A DNA stretch of 64,000 bases from Bacteroidia bacterium (GTDB lineage Bacteria; Bacteroidota; Bacteroidia; Bacteroidales; UBA932). Position numbers and translations under genes: made by a program. The notes beneath the pieces were generated by a model. The model worked only from the letters and a program-made list of their open reading frames with translations. It did no database searches and was not told the DNA's origin. Location of the stretch: NCBI GenBank assembly GCA_021153285.1, contig JAGKTT010000002.1, forward strand, positions 46,069 to 110,068. Reading direction: 5' to 3'. Of this stretch, positions 17,682-26,968 are shown piece by piece; position 1 is the stretch's first letter, and the number at the start of each line of letters is the position of its first letter.

Positions 17682-18502
17682 TTGTCAGGATAGAATTTTG
17701 ATACAACCGACAATCCGGATGGTATCACGAAATGATGTCCCTCGTCCTTCCAGGCATCCTCATCCCACTCAGGTGAGATATAGTCTCCATCGTGATCTAC
17801 GATGAATGAAAGATACGTGATCTCGAATCCCTGGATCAGGTACTGAGACTCATAGAATGTCTGGACTTCGAAAAGCGCATCCACAGCGGCTCTTCCGCAC
17901 AAGGATGAGAGGCCACTTTCATAAAGACGCTCTTTATCTATTCCGTAAATATCAGTTGCTGAAGCCAATATCTTCAAGCCATTCTGCTGAGCCATCGCCT
18001 TTGAATACTCGTGAAGGTAACGGCTGTCGGTCTTCAGGTGTACAATACCTCCCGGTTTCAGGAAATTGCGGTAACGGTTCATAAACAACGGCGCTGTAAG
18101 ACGTTTCTTTTCACGTCCGATCTGAGGATCCGCAAAGGTTATCCAGATTTCCGACACTTCACCAGGAGCAAAAAGCGACTCGATGAATTCGATACGGGTG
18201 CGAAGAAATCCGACATTGGTCAGATTATGCTCTGTAGCATATTTCGCCCCTTTCCAAAGGCGGGCGCCCTTGATATCTATGCCTATATAATTGAATGCAG
18301 GATTGCGTTCTGCAAGATCTACAGTATAATCACCTTTTCCACATCCGAGCTCCAGGACAATCGGTCTGTCATTTCCGAAGAAATCACGACCCCAGTTGCC
18401 CTTAAGGGGATGATCACAATTGAGGACCTCGGATGTTGCCGGCTGAACCAGACATCTGAAGGTCTCGTTTTCTCTGAATTTTCTTAATTTATCTTTACCC
18501 AT
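17678..18502 (-). CDS. trmB: tRNA (guanine-46-N7)-methyltransferase TrmB
   Basis: TrmB uses SAM to methylate G46 in the tRNA variable loop. The 274-residue product has the SAM-binding motif VLELGCGKGDYTVDLA (about 49-64), the IGIDIKGARLWKGAK segment (about 73-87) and FADPQIGREKKRL (about 123-135), where the family has PDPxxKxxHxKRR-like residues. It also has the KTDSRYLHEYS stretch (about 157-167). The fold and order match Bacteroidota TrmB, which is longer than the E. coli enzyme. It overlaps the DUF5686 gene by 4 bases. A repeat-like spacer (18509-18545) separates it from ricT upstream. Confidence 0.93.
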   Translation of the reverse strand: MGKDKLRKFRENETFRCLVQPATSEVLNCDHPLKGNWGRDFFGNDRPIVLELGCGKGDYTVDLAERNPAFNYIGIDIKGARLWKGAKYATEHNLTNVGFLRTRIEFIESLFAPGEVSEIWITFADPQIGREKKRLTAPLFMNRYRNFLKPGGIVHLKTDSRYLHEYSKAMAQQNGLKILASATDIYGIDKERLYESGLSSLCGRAAVDALFEVQTFYESQYLIQGFEITYLSFIVDHDGDYISPEWDEDAWKDEGHHFVIPSGLSVVSKFYPDK

Positions 18503-18508
18503 ATAATA

Positions 18509-18545
18509 GATTCTTCGACTTCGCTGCGCTTCGCTCAGAATGACA
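18509..18545. repeat. Intergenic repeat-like element with GAATGACA end
   Basis: The sequence runs from GATTCTTCGACTTCG to CGCTCAGAATGACA between ricT and trmB. A related element lies at 46149-46183 (GATTTCTCGAC to CTCGAAATGACA). The shared ends and internal TTCG/CGC symmetry suggest a dispersed intergenic repeat; two copies in one window are thin evidence. Confidence 0.4.
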
Positions 18546-18552
18546 ATGCCGG

Positions 18553-19842
18553 CTATTCTGCCGGCTTATCTTTTTTAGGACGATTGTTATTATTGTTTCT
18601 TCGGCCGCCTTTATTGCCCTTATGACCGCCTTGCTTCTTTTCCCCTGGATTTTCTTCCACCTTCTGCTCCACCGGCTTACTGTCAGCTACCGCTTCATTC
18701 TGGGCTTTCTTCTGGCCTGTGTTTCCGCCACGCGACTTTTTCTTCTTCTTGCGCTTGCGGGCCTCATCGAAACGATTGATCGCATCATCGCCTACAGCAG
18801 TAACAAACTCAGGTGCAACCGGTTCCGAATCGTTCTTCAGAGATTCAGGCTTTTCACCATTGCGGTTCATCCGTATTATATCCCATACATCCTCGGCATA
18901 CAGAGGATAGAGATTGGCAAGTGACTGAGGATCATACGAGAAGTACATAATCTCACGCAGGATGTCGGTCTTCATCAGATAAGCCAGGCCATCCTCGAAT
19001 TCGAGAGGATTATGCACCTTAGGAATGCGAGACTGTGCATCCATATAGGCAGCAGTCTCATAATTCAGACAACATTTAAGCTTTCCGCACTGTCCGGCCA
19101 GTTTCTGCGGATTCAGAGAAAGATCCTGACAACGTGCCGCCGATGTCGTAATCGACTGAAAACTTGATATATAGTTCGAACAGCACAGCTCACGGCCGCA
19201 GACTCCGAGTCCTCCGATAAGTCCGGCTTCCTGACGCGCTCCGATCTGTTTCATCTCGATGCGGATACGGAATTCTTCTGCAAAAACCTTGATCAGCTGA
19301 CGAAAATCGACACGTCCGTCAGCGATGTAATAGAATATCGCCTTCGTTCCGTCTCCCTGGAATTCCACATCACCGATCTTCATCTCCAGACCAAGCTCCG
19401 CAGCAATCTGACGTGAACGGATCATTGTCTCGTGCTCACGGGCAATAGCTTCCTGCCATCTTTCAATATCGAAAAGCTTTGCCTTCCGGTATATCCTCTT
19501 GAATTCGTAGGTCTCCGGATTGATCTTCTTGCACTTCATCTGACGACCTACAATAGGTCCCTCCAAGGTCACGATACCCAAGTCGTGTCCGTTTGCAGCC
19601 TCGACGATCACAAGATCTCCGGTCTTGACACTTTGTCCTGATCCGTTTTTATATATTCCCTTGCGGGTATTCTTGAAGCGTACTTCAAAAAACTCATCAT
19701 ACTGCTCCTGATTCACTCCCTCAAGCCAGTCATATACTTCCAGCTTGCAGCAACCCTGGCGATAATTGCATTCCAGTTCGCCACTTTCTGCACGCTCTAT
19801 AGTACATCCCCTCGAGCAGTCATATTTCTTAGATTCATTCAT
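18553..19842 (-). CDS. ricT: PSP1-domain protein, RicT/YaaT-like, with basic tail
   Basis: This 429-residue cytoplasmic protein has a PSP1 domain. An N-terminal Cys cluster (YDCSRGC, CNYRQGCC) comes first, then VRFKNTRKGIYKN and GDLVIVEAANGHDLGIVTL (about 65-95). The family core GLGVCGRELCC (about 210-220) and GQCGKLKCCLNYE (about 246-258) follow. In Bacillus, RicT (YaaT) forms a complex with RicA/RicF that binds Fe-S clusters and promotes RNase Y activity; the Cys pattern fits that family. The last 70 residues are a low-complexity basic tail (KKKKKSRGG, GGRRNNNNNRPKK) suggesting nucleic-acid contact, which is inference. It lies between holB and trmB. Confidence 0.85.
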   Translation of the reverse strand: MNESKKYDCSRGCTIERAESGELECNYRQGCCKLEVYDWLEGVNQEQYDEFFEVRFKNTRKGIYKNGSGQSVKTGDLVIVEAANGHDLGIVTLEGPIVGRQMKCKKINPETYEFKRIYRKAKLFDIERWQEAIAREHETMIRSRQIAAELGLEMKIGDVEFQGDGTKAIFYYIADGRVDFRQLIKVFAEEFRIRIEMKQIGARQEAGLIGGLGVCGRELCCSNYISSFQSITTSAARCQDLSLNPQKLAGQCGKLKCCLNYETAAYMDAQSRIPKVHNPLEFEDGLAYLMKTDILREIMYFSYDPQSLANLYPLYAEDVWDIIRMNRNGEKPESLKNDSEPVAPEFVTAVGDDAINRFDEARKRKKKKKSRGGNTGQKKAQNEAVADSKPVEQKVEENPGEKKQGGHKGNKGGRRNNNNNRPKKDKPAE

Positions 19843-19863
19843 AAGCTAAAGTCTCACAGCCAC

Positions 19864-20928
19864 TTATCGTGACCAAATACCTAAATACATACGGTTCACA
19901 AGATCGCAGAAGAGAATCTTTGAATTCACATTCCTGTCGATCATTGCCACCACTTTTTCAATATTGGTTATTGTCCTTGCGCAGAAACCCTTGCCACAGC
20001 GCTGAGCCATTTCATCGTAAAACTCCTTCTCCTGCTCCGCCACATCAGCTATCTGAGGCATATTCTGCTGGATCATAAAAATCTTTCTAATGCACTGACC
20101 CGCAAAGGTACAAAAAGCTTTCTGTTTTTCACGCGACTCCAGTGCAGCAGCCATCTCTCCGCACTCCAGCGCCCCCTGGAGATCACCGGAAACGACAGCC
20201 CTCATCAGATCTGCGAACAGATCCATAAACCTGTCATACTCCTCACTGTCATCAAAAGGATTCAAGGCCTTCACTTCCGCAGCCTCCTCCTTGGTCAAAG
20301 GCATTACCCTGACACTCTGACAACGGGAAAATATTGTCTGGAGAACCTTCTCCGGGCTATGTGTTATGAAAATGAACAATGTCTTTTCAGGCGGTTCCTC
20401 GACCATTTTAAGAAGCCGGTTGGCCGTCTCCTGATTCATTTTCTCCGGCAGGTAAAGAATCACTGCCTTATATCCGTCCGCGACAGAGGTCAATGACAAT
20501 GTATTGATGATGAACTTAGCCTCCGCCACAGCGATCAGTCCGTTCTTGCTCTCGATTCCTATCGCTCTCTGGAGGTCTGCCTCAGTGAAATACGGATTGG
20601 CCAATGCCAGTTCCCTCCAATACTTGATGTAGGACTCGGAAGTCGGCTTGTCATCACTGATCTTGGGACCCTTGTTCACTGGAAATACATAATGTACGTC
20701 CGGATGAATAAGCTTTGACATCTGACGGCAGGAAGGACATTCACCGCAGGAATCTCCATTCACAGGATGGGCACAATTCAGATACTGGACATAAGCAAGG
20801 GCAAGGGCCAATGCACCACATCCCTCGTTTTCATACATCAGCATCGCGTGAGCCACCCTGCCACTGTCTGCCATCGAGACCAGCGCCTTCGCTACTTCCG
20901 CATTTCCTATAACATCAGCAAACCTCAT
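19864..20928 (-). CDS. holB: DNA polymerase III delta-prime subunit HolB
   Basis: HolB is a clamp-loader subunit that helps load the sliding clamp during replication. The 354-residue product has the AAA-like N-terminus FADVIGNAEVAKAL, a degenerate P-loop (ENEGCGALALA, no GKT, as expected for a non-ATPase delta-prime), and a zinc-binding cluster (about 53-70: C...CGECPSC). It also has the sensor-like region KMNQETANRLLKMVEEPP followed by TLFIFIT. I chose the ATG at 20928, which overlaps the polyprenyl synthase stop (TGATG); the alternative GTG is one codon earlier. The C-terminal third is divergent, as is normal for this subunit. Confidence 0.9.
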   Translation of the reverse strand: MRFADVIGNAEVAKALVSMADSGRVAHAMLMYENEGCGALALALAYVQYLNCAHPVNGDSCGECPSCRQMSKLIHPDVHYVFPVNKGPKISDDKPTSESYIKYWRELALANPYFTEADLQRAIGIESKNGLIAVAEAKFIINTLSLTSVADGYKAVILYLPEKMNQETANRLLKMVEEPPEKTLFIFITHSPEKVLQTIFSRCQSVRVMPLTKEEAAEVKALNPFDDSEEYDRFMDLFADLMRAVVSGDLQGALECGEMAAALESREKQKAFCTFAGQCIRKIFMIQQNMPQIADVAEQEKEFYDEMAQRCGKGFCARTITNIEKVVAMIDRNVNSKILFCDLVNRMYLGIWSR

Positions 20929-21908
20929 CACATCACTCTTTTAGCAGTAAAATACGCAAGTTCCTCCAGCAGTTCCCTTTCTTTGGACAATGGCAATACA
21001 GACAATGCATCCACAGCCTGTGCGACATACTTATCCAACTGCTGCACCGCATATTCCAGTCCCGCATTATCTTTCACGAAAGCCACAATTCCATCCCTGT
21101 TTTCAGAATGATCCACAATCCCCTTAACAAGTCCTCTTATTCTCCCTTCCTCAGCCGGTGCATTCGCAATGGCACCCAGCAGAGGCATAGTGATCTTCTG
21201 CTCCAGGATGTCCACACCCAGAGGCTTGCCCACACTCTCAGTTCCGGAATAATCCAGAATATCATCCTTTATCTGAAAAGCAATACCTAAAGCCACGGCA
21301 TAATCCTTCGCTGCCTTAAGACATTCTTCAGAGGCATCTATCGAAATCGCAGCCGAAACACAGGCAGCCTCGAAAAGCGAAGCCGTCTTGCTGTATATTA
21401 TCCTGAGATAGTCATCCTCACTGGTATCTCCGCTCTGAGCCTTCTGAAGCTGAAGCATCTCTCCTTCAGCCAGATCGCTGAGAGTCTTGGAAAATATCTT
21501 TATCACCTGATGGTCACCCTCGGAAGAACCGAGGATAAGTTCCATTGCCTTAACAAGCCAGTAATCACCCACGAGCACAGACACGGACGGCCCCATCAGT
21601 GACATAATGGTAGGCACTCCCCTGCGCTGATAACTGTTGTCGGCCACATCATCGTGCAGAAGCGTCGCATTATGCAGCAGTTCGGCCGCCGCCGCATAAC
21701 GTGCTGTCGCCTCCGAAATCCGATGACCGGAGCAAGCGCGGGCAATAAGCAGGGCAAGCAAAGGTCTGAGCTGCTTCCCCGAATTTGAAAGAATGGAAGA
21801 ATTGGTCGAATTCAAAAGATCAATATCGCTCATCAGAGAAGTTTCAATCTTCTCAACGACAGCCTCCCAATCTTTGCCGAGATATTCCCTTACTGACTTA
21901 ATATCCAT
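20928..21908 (-). CDS. ispB: Trans-polyprenyl diphosphate synthase (octaprenyl-type)
   Basis: This enzyme chains isopentenyl diphosphate units into a long polyprenyl diphosphate, used mainly for the menaquinone side chain. The 326-residue product has both aspartate-rich motifs: LLHDDVADNS (about 88-97) and FQIKDDILDYSG (about 211-222). GKQLRPLLALL (about 44-54) and the KxAS-like KTASLFEA (about 174-181) are also present. The chain length of the product cannot be read with certainty; IspB-type is the usual case in Bacteroidales. Its stop overlaps the holB start by one base, and the LOG-family gene lies 9 bases upstream. Confidence 0.9.
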   Translation of the reverse strand: MDIKSVREYLGKDWEAVVEKIETSLMSDIDLLNSTNSSILSNSGKQLRPLLALLIARACSGHRISEATARYAAAAELLHNATLLHDDVADNSYQRRGVPTIMSLMGPSVSVLVGDYWLVKAMELILGSSEGDHQVIKIFSKTLSDLAEGEMLQLQKAQSGDTSEDDYLRIIYSKTASLFEAACVSAAISIDASEECLKAAKDYAVALGIAFQIKDDILDYSGTESVGKPLGVDILEQKITMPLLGAIANAPAEEGRIRGLVKGIVDHSENRDGIVAFVKDNAGLEYAVQQLDKYVAQAVDALSVLPLSKERELLEELAYFTAKRVM

Positions 21909-21917
21909 ATAGTTGTC

Positions 21918-22448
21918 TTATTTCAGAGTATCCAGAATCTCATCCGGTGTCTGAGCAAAAATTATCTTTGACATTGTTTCCTCGCTCATCATCCTTGTAT
22001 CGACATAATGCCTCAGAAGCTGTCTCAAAGGCTCATAGAAGCCATTGTGATTAAGGAGGAAGATCTTTCCGAGATACTGCTTCAGATGCACCAGGGCAAA
22101 TGTCTCTATCACCTCATCCAAGGTACCGATACCGCCAGGCAGGGCTACCACCGCACAGGTTCCCTCACGAAGAAGCGTCTTACGCTGAGCCATAGTATCA
22201 GTCCATATGACTTCTGTCAGATCCGGATAGACATACTGCTCCATAAAACGCGGAATGACTCCCAGATGATATCCTCCGCAATCGCGGAGCTCATCAGAAA
22301 TCTCACCCATCGTACCCTTAACGGTACCTCCTGAAACAATACCGTATCCACGCAATGAAGCCGCCCGGACAAAATCACGGGCGACTTTATTGTACTCAGG
22401 ATCTATTTCGAAACTTGCCGAACAAAAAACTGCTAACTTGCCATTCAT
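21918..22448 (-). CDS. LOG-family protein (TIGR00730-type nucleotide hydrolase)
   Basis: This 176-residue Rossmann-fold protein carries the LOG signature PGGIGTLDEVIE (about 103-114), preceded by SGGTVKGTMGE (about 39-49), where the family has GGGxxGLMG. LOG proteins release a base from a nucleoside 5'-monophosphate (phosphoribohydrolase). In plants this activates cytokinins; in most bacteria the physiological role is unclear. The start MNGKLAVFCSAS matches the family, which usually begins with a strand and CGSS. It is closely spaced with ispB and the barrel gene, so probably co-transcribed. Confidence 0.88.
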   Translation of the reverse strand: MNGKLAVFCSASFEIDPEYNKVARDFVRAASLRGYGIVSGGTVKGTMGEISDELRDCGGYHLGVIPRFMEQYVYPDLTEVIWTDTMAQRKTLLREGTCAVVALPGGIGTLDEVIETFALVHLKQYLGKIFLLNHNGFYEPLRQLLRHYVDTRMMSEETMSKIIFAQTPDEILDTLK

Positions 22449-22460
22449 CAGGGTTAATCA

Positions 22461-23075
22461 TTAAAAGAAACAGGCAAGAGTAACAGTCACTCCCCCGAAT
22501 GTCTCATTTTCCACCTTGAAATCATTCAGTCCTATGTTTGTGAAATCAGACAATTTTCCAAGAGTACCGAAATTCCAGTTATATCTGGCAATGAGCTGAA
22601 GTTTCCAGATATTGATTCCGGCTCCGACTCCTACTCCATACTCAAAGGCATTGTCGAGCTTTCCCTCGTTCTTGATTATATCAGCAATTCCAGCTTCCAT
22701 CTTATTGGAAAGGCTGTATCCCACATATGGGGTCACATCTAAAAACGGACGGGCAATAAGAAGATCCGGTCCCCATTGTACAGAAACAGGAAGATTGATC
22801 GAGCCGACTTTCTGAACCACAGATAGATCATCTATGACAGAATAGTCAGCACCTTTCTGGACATAGACAAGGGATGGCTGCAGCGAAAATCCTAAAGGAA
22901 GATCCACCAGACAAGTCAAACCTGCATTCCATCCAGCTTTTGCTTCCAGTCTGACATCTGCAATCTTGGCAGCATTGAAGTTCATACCGCCTGTCACTCC
23001 CCATTTAACCTGGGCAGAAGACGAAATGCCGGTCAGCATTAAAGCTGCCAGCACAATTGTCAAAATTCTTTTCAT
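22461..23075 (-). CDS. PorT-like outer membrane beta-barrel protein
   Basis: This 204-residue protein has a Sec signal (to GISSSAQ, about residue 22) and alternating aromatic/hydrophobic strands: WGVTGGMNFNAAKI, LQPSLVYVQKGADY, VTPYVGYS, VGVGAGINIWKLQLIARYNWNFG. It ends in Phe (LACFF), typical of an outer-membrane barrel. It resembles the small eight-strand PorT/OmpW-like barrels common in Bacteroidota. The role is unknown. It lies 11 bases after trxA in the same direction. Confidence 0.8.
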   Translation of the reverse strand: MKRILTIVLAALMLTGISSSAQVKWGVTGGMNFNAAKIADVRLEAKAGWNAGLTCLVDLPLGFSLQPSLVYVQKGADYSVIDDLSVVQKVGSINLPVSVQWGPDLLIARPFLDVTPYVGYSLSNKMEAGIADIIKNEGKLDNAFEYGVGVGAGINIWKLQLIARYNWNFGTLGKLSDFTNIGLNDFKVENETFGGVTVTLACFF

Positions 23076-23086
23076 ATCGTATGTGT

Positions 23087-23401
23087 TTAGAGGAGCGCGT
23101 CTATCTTGGCAGCAAGATCGGCCTTAGAGATCACGCCCACGTGTCTGTCAACAAGTTCTCCGTTCTTGAAGAAGAGAATGGTTGGGATGCTTCTGATTCC
23201 GTATGTCATCGGAGTGTCATCACAGTCATCCACATTACACTTACCTACTACGGCTTTACCCTCGTATTCAGCAGCGACCTCTTCCACTACAGGAGCGATA
23301 GCCTTGCAAGGGCCGCACCAGGTAGCCCAGAAATCCACCACTACAGGCTTGTCAGTATTCAATGTCTCTGCGAAATTCGCGTCAGTTATAACCAGTGCCA
23401 T
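23087..23401 (-). CDS. trxA: Thioredoxin
   Basis: This 104-residue thioredoxin has the active site WATWCGPCK (about 25-33) and the cis-Pro segment IRSIPTILFFKNGE (about 70-83). With no signal peptide it should be cytoplasmic, reducing disulfides in ribonucleotide reductase and other substrates. It is the first gene of the minus-strand cluster running down to about 15 kb; I saw no clear TAnnTTTG box upstream. Confidence 0.95.
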   Translation of the reverse strand: MALVITDANFAETLNTDKPVVVDFWATWCGPCKAIAPVVEEVAAEYEGKAVVGKCNVDDCDDTPMTYGIRSIPTILFFKNGELVDRHVGVISKADLAAKIDALL

Positions 23402-23449
23402 AATTCTTGGTATTAATAAGTTACTTTAATCAGTTGTTTCGGATTGTGC

Positions 23450-23495
23450 AAAAAAACAAATCCAGTCGCAAATATAAAGAATTGCGACTGGATTT
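23450..23495 (-). terminator. Terminator of the RND efflux operon
   Basis: A 14-bp perfect stem, AAATCCAGTCGCAA (23458-23471) with TTGCGACTGGATTT (23482-23495), is followed on the minus strand by a T-run (complement of the A7 at 23450-23456). It lies 21 bases past the PG0541-like stop. Confidence 0.85.
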
Positions 23496-23515
23496 ACAAG
23501 AATGACGCCTAAGGA

Positions 23516-23809
23516 TTAGTATGACTTTTCCACATTCCAGACAAATGCCCTGATACCAAGGTCCGGAGTCTCCTCATCCATAGCACGAAGACGCTCAAGA
23601 ATAGCATCCACCTTTTCGTCCGGGACGAATGTAAGGATTGCATTGTTCATTGTAGGCCAGGCGTGATTGCCAAGGTGTGGTTCGCCTGTATATCCTCCAC
23701 GACCGGCAATGTCCTGCCACATTGTGAATCCACGGCATCCCAGCTGCTCGAGAACATCGGCAATCTCCATATTGTATGCCTGATCATAGGCTATAAATAT
23801 ACCTTTCAT
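23516..23809 (-). CDS. PG0541-like (PII-like) transporter-associated protein
   Basis: This 97-residue soluble protein starts MKGIFIAYDQAYNMEIADVL and includes GRGGYTGEPHLGNHAWPTMNN (about 38-58) and VDAILERLRAMDEE. That pattern matches the small PG0541-type proteins found next to RND pumps in Bacteroidota. The strand-helix-strand layout is reminiscent of PII-like (GlnB-fold) signal proteins, which suggests ligand or metal sensing linked to the pump, though this is inference. It is the last gene of the efflux operon, 42 bases downstream of the pump gene and just before the terminator. Confidence 0.8.
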   Translation of the reverse strand: MKGIFIAYDQAYNMEIADVLEQLGCRGFTMWQDIAGRGGYTGEPHLGNHAWPTMNNAILTFVPDEKVDAILERLRAMDEETPDLGIRAFVWNVEKSY

Positions 23810-23851
23810 ATTTTTTCAATATTGTTTCTTTATTCAACAGCAGTAAAGAGT

Positions 23852-26800
23852 TTAGGCTTTTGCTGCTTTGCGGGCAGCACGGCGCTCCTGCCAAGAAGCC
23901 ATTGAAGCATATACGGTAGGGATGATCACGAGGGTCACGAGGGTCGAGATCGAAAGTCCCCAAGCTACTACCATACCGAGCGAACGCCACATCTCCGAAC
24001 CCTCTCCCCGGCCTACAGCCATAGGAACCATACCAAGGACAGTCGTAAGGGTGGTCATAAGGATAGGACGCAGACGGGACTTCGCCGCGATTACAGAAGC
24101 CTCTGCGATGCTCTTTCCTCTCTCACGCATAAGAATGGTGTAGTCGATGAGAACGATACCGTTCTTCACCACGATACCCATCAGGATGAGGATACCGATC
24201 ATACCCATTGCACCAAGCGGAGTTCCTGTCACCCAAAGTCCAAGGAGCACTCCCACGAATGCGAACGGAATCGAGAACATAATCACGAAAGGACTCATAA
24301 ACGACTCGAACTGAGATGCCATCACGATGTACACCAGAATGATGATCATTATCAGGAGCATTATCAGGTCACCGAACATATCCTTCTGATCTTCATATGA
24401 ACCTCCGATCTTGGTAGCAAGCTCTGAAGGGATCTCCATATCCGCCAGAACCGCATCAGTTGCCGCAACAGCATCGGAAAGTGCAACACCATTTGCAACA
24501 ACTCCCGAAACAGTGATCAGACGCTCTCTGTTCTTTCTCGAAATTGAAGGAGGTGTAAGAGACTCTACTACCTTGCCAAGGTCTTTGATACGGACACCCT
24601 TGCCCATATTATTGTAGATGATGATATTCTCGATATCTTCAATGCTTGTACGGAATTCAGGAGCGTAACGCACGCGGATATCGTACTCATCTCCATCCTC
24701 ACGGTAATATGACATAGTAGAACCATTCATCGCTGCGCTGAGATAAGAGGCTGCAGTCGTACTGTTCAAGCCATTCACTGCAAGTTTCTCACGGTCGAAA
24801 TCTACCTGATACTCAGGAGTATATTCATCACGGCTGAGAAGCACCTGTGCGAATGTGCCTGACTCAAGCATCTTTGCCTGAGCTTCCTTCGCTACCTTGT
24901 CAGTGGTTTCGAAATCAAATCCATAGATTTCGAGGTCTACTGTGGAAGCTCCACCCATACCGCCCTGACCGCCTTCTGTCACGCGCACCTTCTTGAACTC
25001 AGGATAATCAGCAAGGATTCCACGCACGACTGTAGCGATCTCAGCTACCGAACGCTCGCGATCCTCCATACTTCCGACATTGATATTGTATGAAACCACG
25101 TGTGTACCGTTGGTCTGCATCGCTGCGAAAGAGTTGTCAGAGTCAGCCTGGCCGAGAGCAAAGGAACAGTTTACGATTTCAGGAATTGCAGCTGCAAACT
25201 TCTGATAGATTTCGTGACCGAGGTCTCTTGTAATACTCTGACCAGTACCTGCCGGAAGCTCAAGCTGGACAGTGATACGACCATCATCAGCCTTAGGGAA
25301 GAATTCGGTCTTCATCACAGGAGCGATTCCACCTACCGTAGCACCAAAAATAACAAGTGAAATGATCACTACGATAGTTCTATGTCCGATACACCAGCTG
25401 ATCAGACGGCCATATCCCACAGAGATCACATCAAGGACCTTGTTGAAGTTACCGAAGATAAGACTATGGAGTTTTCCGTGCTTAGGCTTGAAGCGCAGGA
25501 ACTGCGAACAAAGCATAGGGATGAGGGTCAATGCACCGATTGTCGACACGATCATAATGATACTTGTGATCCATCCGAGCTGCTTGAACATAAGACCGGC
25601 CATACCCTTGATCATTGTCAATGGAAGGAACACAGCAAGCATTGTCAATGTAGAAGCAATAACGGAAATACCCACCTCCTGAGTCGCGTGGACAGCTGCT
25701 TCCTTCGGCTTCGCACCTCTTTCCAGATGCGTAGAGATATTCTCCAATACCACAATGGCGTCGTCCACGACCATACCGATGGCGATTGAGAGTGATGACA
25801 TCGACACAATGTTCAATGTATTGCCTGTCGCCCAGAGATACATCAATGATGCGAGAAGAGATACCGGGATAGAAAGAACGATGATGAAGGTAGCACGCCA
25901 TCTTCCGAGGAAGAGATAAACGACGAGCATCACGATGAGGAAGGTAACTATAATAGTCTCCTTCAATGAGTTAAGGGTATTAAGAATATTGTCGGAACCA
26001 TCGACCACAGTTCTGATTTCAATATCAGATGGAAGGCCTTTCTCGATGTCTTTCATAGCCTTCTTCACACCCCTGATCACATTGACGGTATTGGCATCGG
26101 CCTGTTTCTGGATCACGATCTGGGCACCCTGTACTCCATTGATGTATGATTCCTGATATCTTTCCTCGACGCCGTCAACAACCCTTGCTACATCGCGCAG
26201 ATAAATGGTCTTGCCGCCATAATATCCCACAACGATATCAAGCATTTCCTCAGCTGCATTGAACTCCTTCTCGACACGGAGAGAGTATGCATTAGATCCG
26301 ATATCGATTGTTCCCGAAGGTACGTTTCTATTCTCTGATGCGATGATCTGGGAAATGCCGGCCACTGTAAGTCCGTAAGCCTCAAGCTTGTTCGGGTCGC
26401 AATATACCTGGATCTCACGCTGAGGTGCACCGGCGATGGACACCGTACCCACACCTGATACACGGGCAAGAGGGGTCGCAACCTTTTCGTCCAGAATCTT
26501 GTCGAGCGCCTGATAACTCTGATCCGCTGTAGCGGCCATAATCATAATAGGCATATCGTCAGCACTGAACTTGAAGATCACCGGAAGTGTGACTCCGTCA
26601 GGCAGGACTGAGTTCACCATATCGAGCTTGTCACGGACATCGTTTGTAGCCACATCGATATCCACACCTTCCACGAATTCGAGGGTAATGAGCGAGATAT
26701 TCTCCTTTGAAGTGGAAGTCATATCCTTAAGGTCGCTCACACCGTTCAGGGAGTTCTCGAGAACCTTGGTAAGATTGGTCTCGATATCCTCCGCACTGGC

Positions 26801-26959
26801 TCCCGGATACGAAGACATCACCATAACGACGTTCGCATCGAACTTAGGGAACCTGTCCAATGATATGTTAATCAGCGAAAAAACACCGAAGATCGCCAGC
26901 GCGATGAAGATCAGCGCAGTGGTGACCGGGTTATTTACCGCTTTTCTGTAAATACTCAT
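23852..26959 (-). CDS. RND-family efflux inner membrane permease
   Basis: This 1035-residue protein is the proton-driven pump of a tripartite efflux system. Landmarks are the first TM (about 12-32) followed by a periplasmic porter region with FPKFDANVVMVMSSYPGASAEDIE (about 37-60). The TM4 motif GMVVDDAIVVLEN (about 399-411) carries the paired Asp used in proton relay. The second repeat is about residues 520-1035, with SQFESFMSPFVIMFSIPFAFVG near 885 and GIVVKNGIVLIDY near 938. Length and duplicated topology are complete. The HAE1-type sequence fits multidrug or small hydrophobic substrates; the actual substrate is unknown. It starts 9 bases after the adaptor gene. Confidence 0.95.
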   Translation of the reverse strand: MSIYRKAVNNPVTTALIFIALAIFGVFSLINISLDRFPKFDANVVMVMSSYPGASAEDIETNLTKVLENSLNGVSDLKDMTSTSKENISLITLEFVEGVDIDVATNDVRDKLDMVNSVLPDGVTLPVIFKFSADDMPIMIMAATADQSYQALDKILDEKVATPLARVSGVGTVSIAGAPQREIQVYCDPNKLEAYGLTVAGISQIIASENRNVPSGTIDIGSNAYSLRVEKEFNAAEEMLDIVVGYYGGKTIYLRDVARVVDGVEERYQESYINGVQGAQIVIQKQADANTVNVIRGVKKAMKDIEKGLPSDIEIRTVVDGSDNILNTLNSLKETIIVTFLIVMLVVYLFLGRWRATFIIVLSIPVSLLASLMYLWATGNTLNIVSMSSLSIAIGMVVDDAIVVLENISTHLERGAKPKEAAVHATQEVGISVIASTLTMLAVFLPLTMIKGMAGLMFKQLGWITSIIMIVSTIGALTLIPMLCSQFLRFKPKHGKLHSLIFGNFNKVLDVISVGYGRLISWCIGHRTIVVIISLVIFGATVGGIAPVMKTEFFPKADDGRITVQLELPAGTGQSITRDLGHEIYQKFAAAIPEIVNCSFALGQADSDNSFAAMQTNGTHVVSYNINVGSMEDRERSVAEIATVVRGILADYPEFKKVRVTEGGQGGMGGASTVDLEIYGFDFETTDKVAKEAQAKMLESGTFAQVLLSRDEYTPEYQVDFDREKLAVNGLNSTTAASYLSAAMNGSTMSYYREDGDEYDIRVRYAPEFRTSIEDIENIIIYNNMGKGVRIKDLGKVVESLTPPSISRKNRERLITVSGVVANGVALSDAVAATDAVLADMEIPSELATKIGGSYEDQKDMFGDLIMLLIMIIILVYIVMASQFESFMSPFVIMFSIPFAFVGVLLGLWVTGTPLGAMGMIGILILMGIVVKNGIVLIDYTILMRERGKSIAEASVIAAKSRLRPILMTTLTTVLGMVPMAVGRGEGSEMWRSLGMVVAWGLSISTLVTLVIIPTVYASMASWQERRAARKAAKA

Positions 26960-26968
26960 AATCTATCC

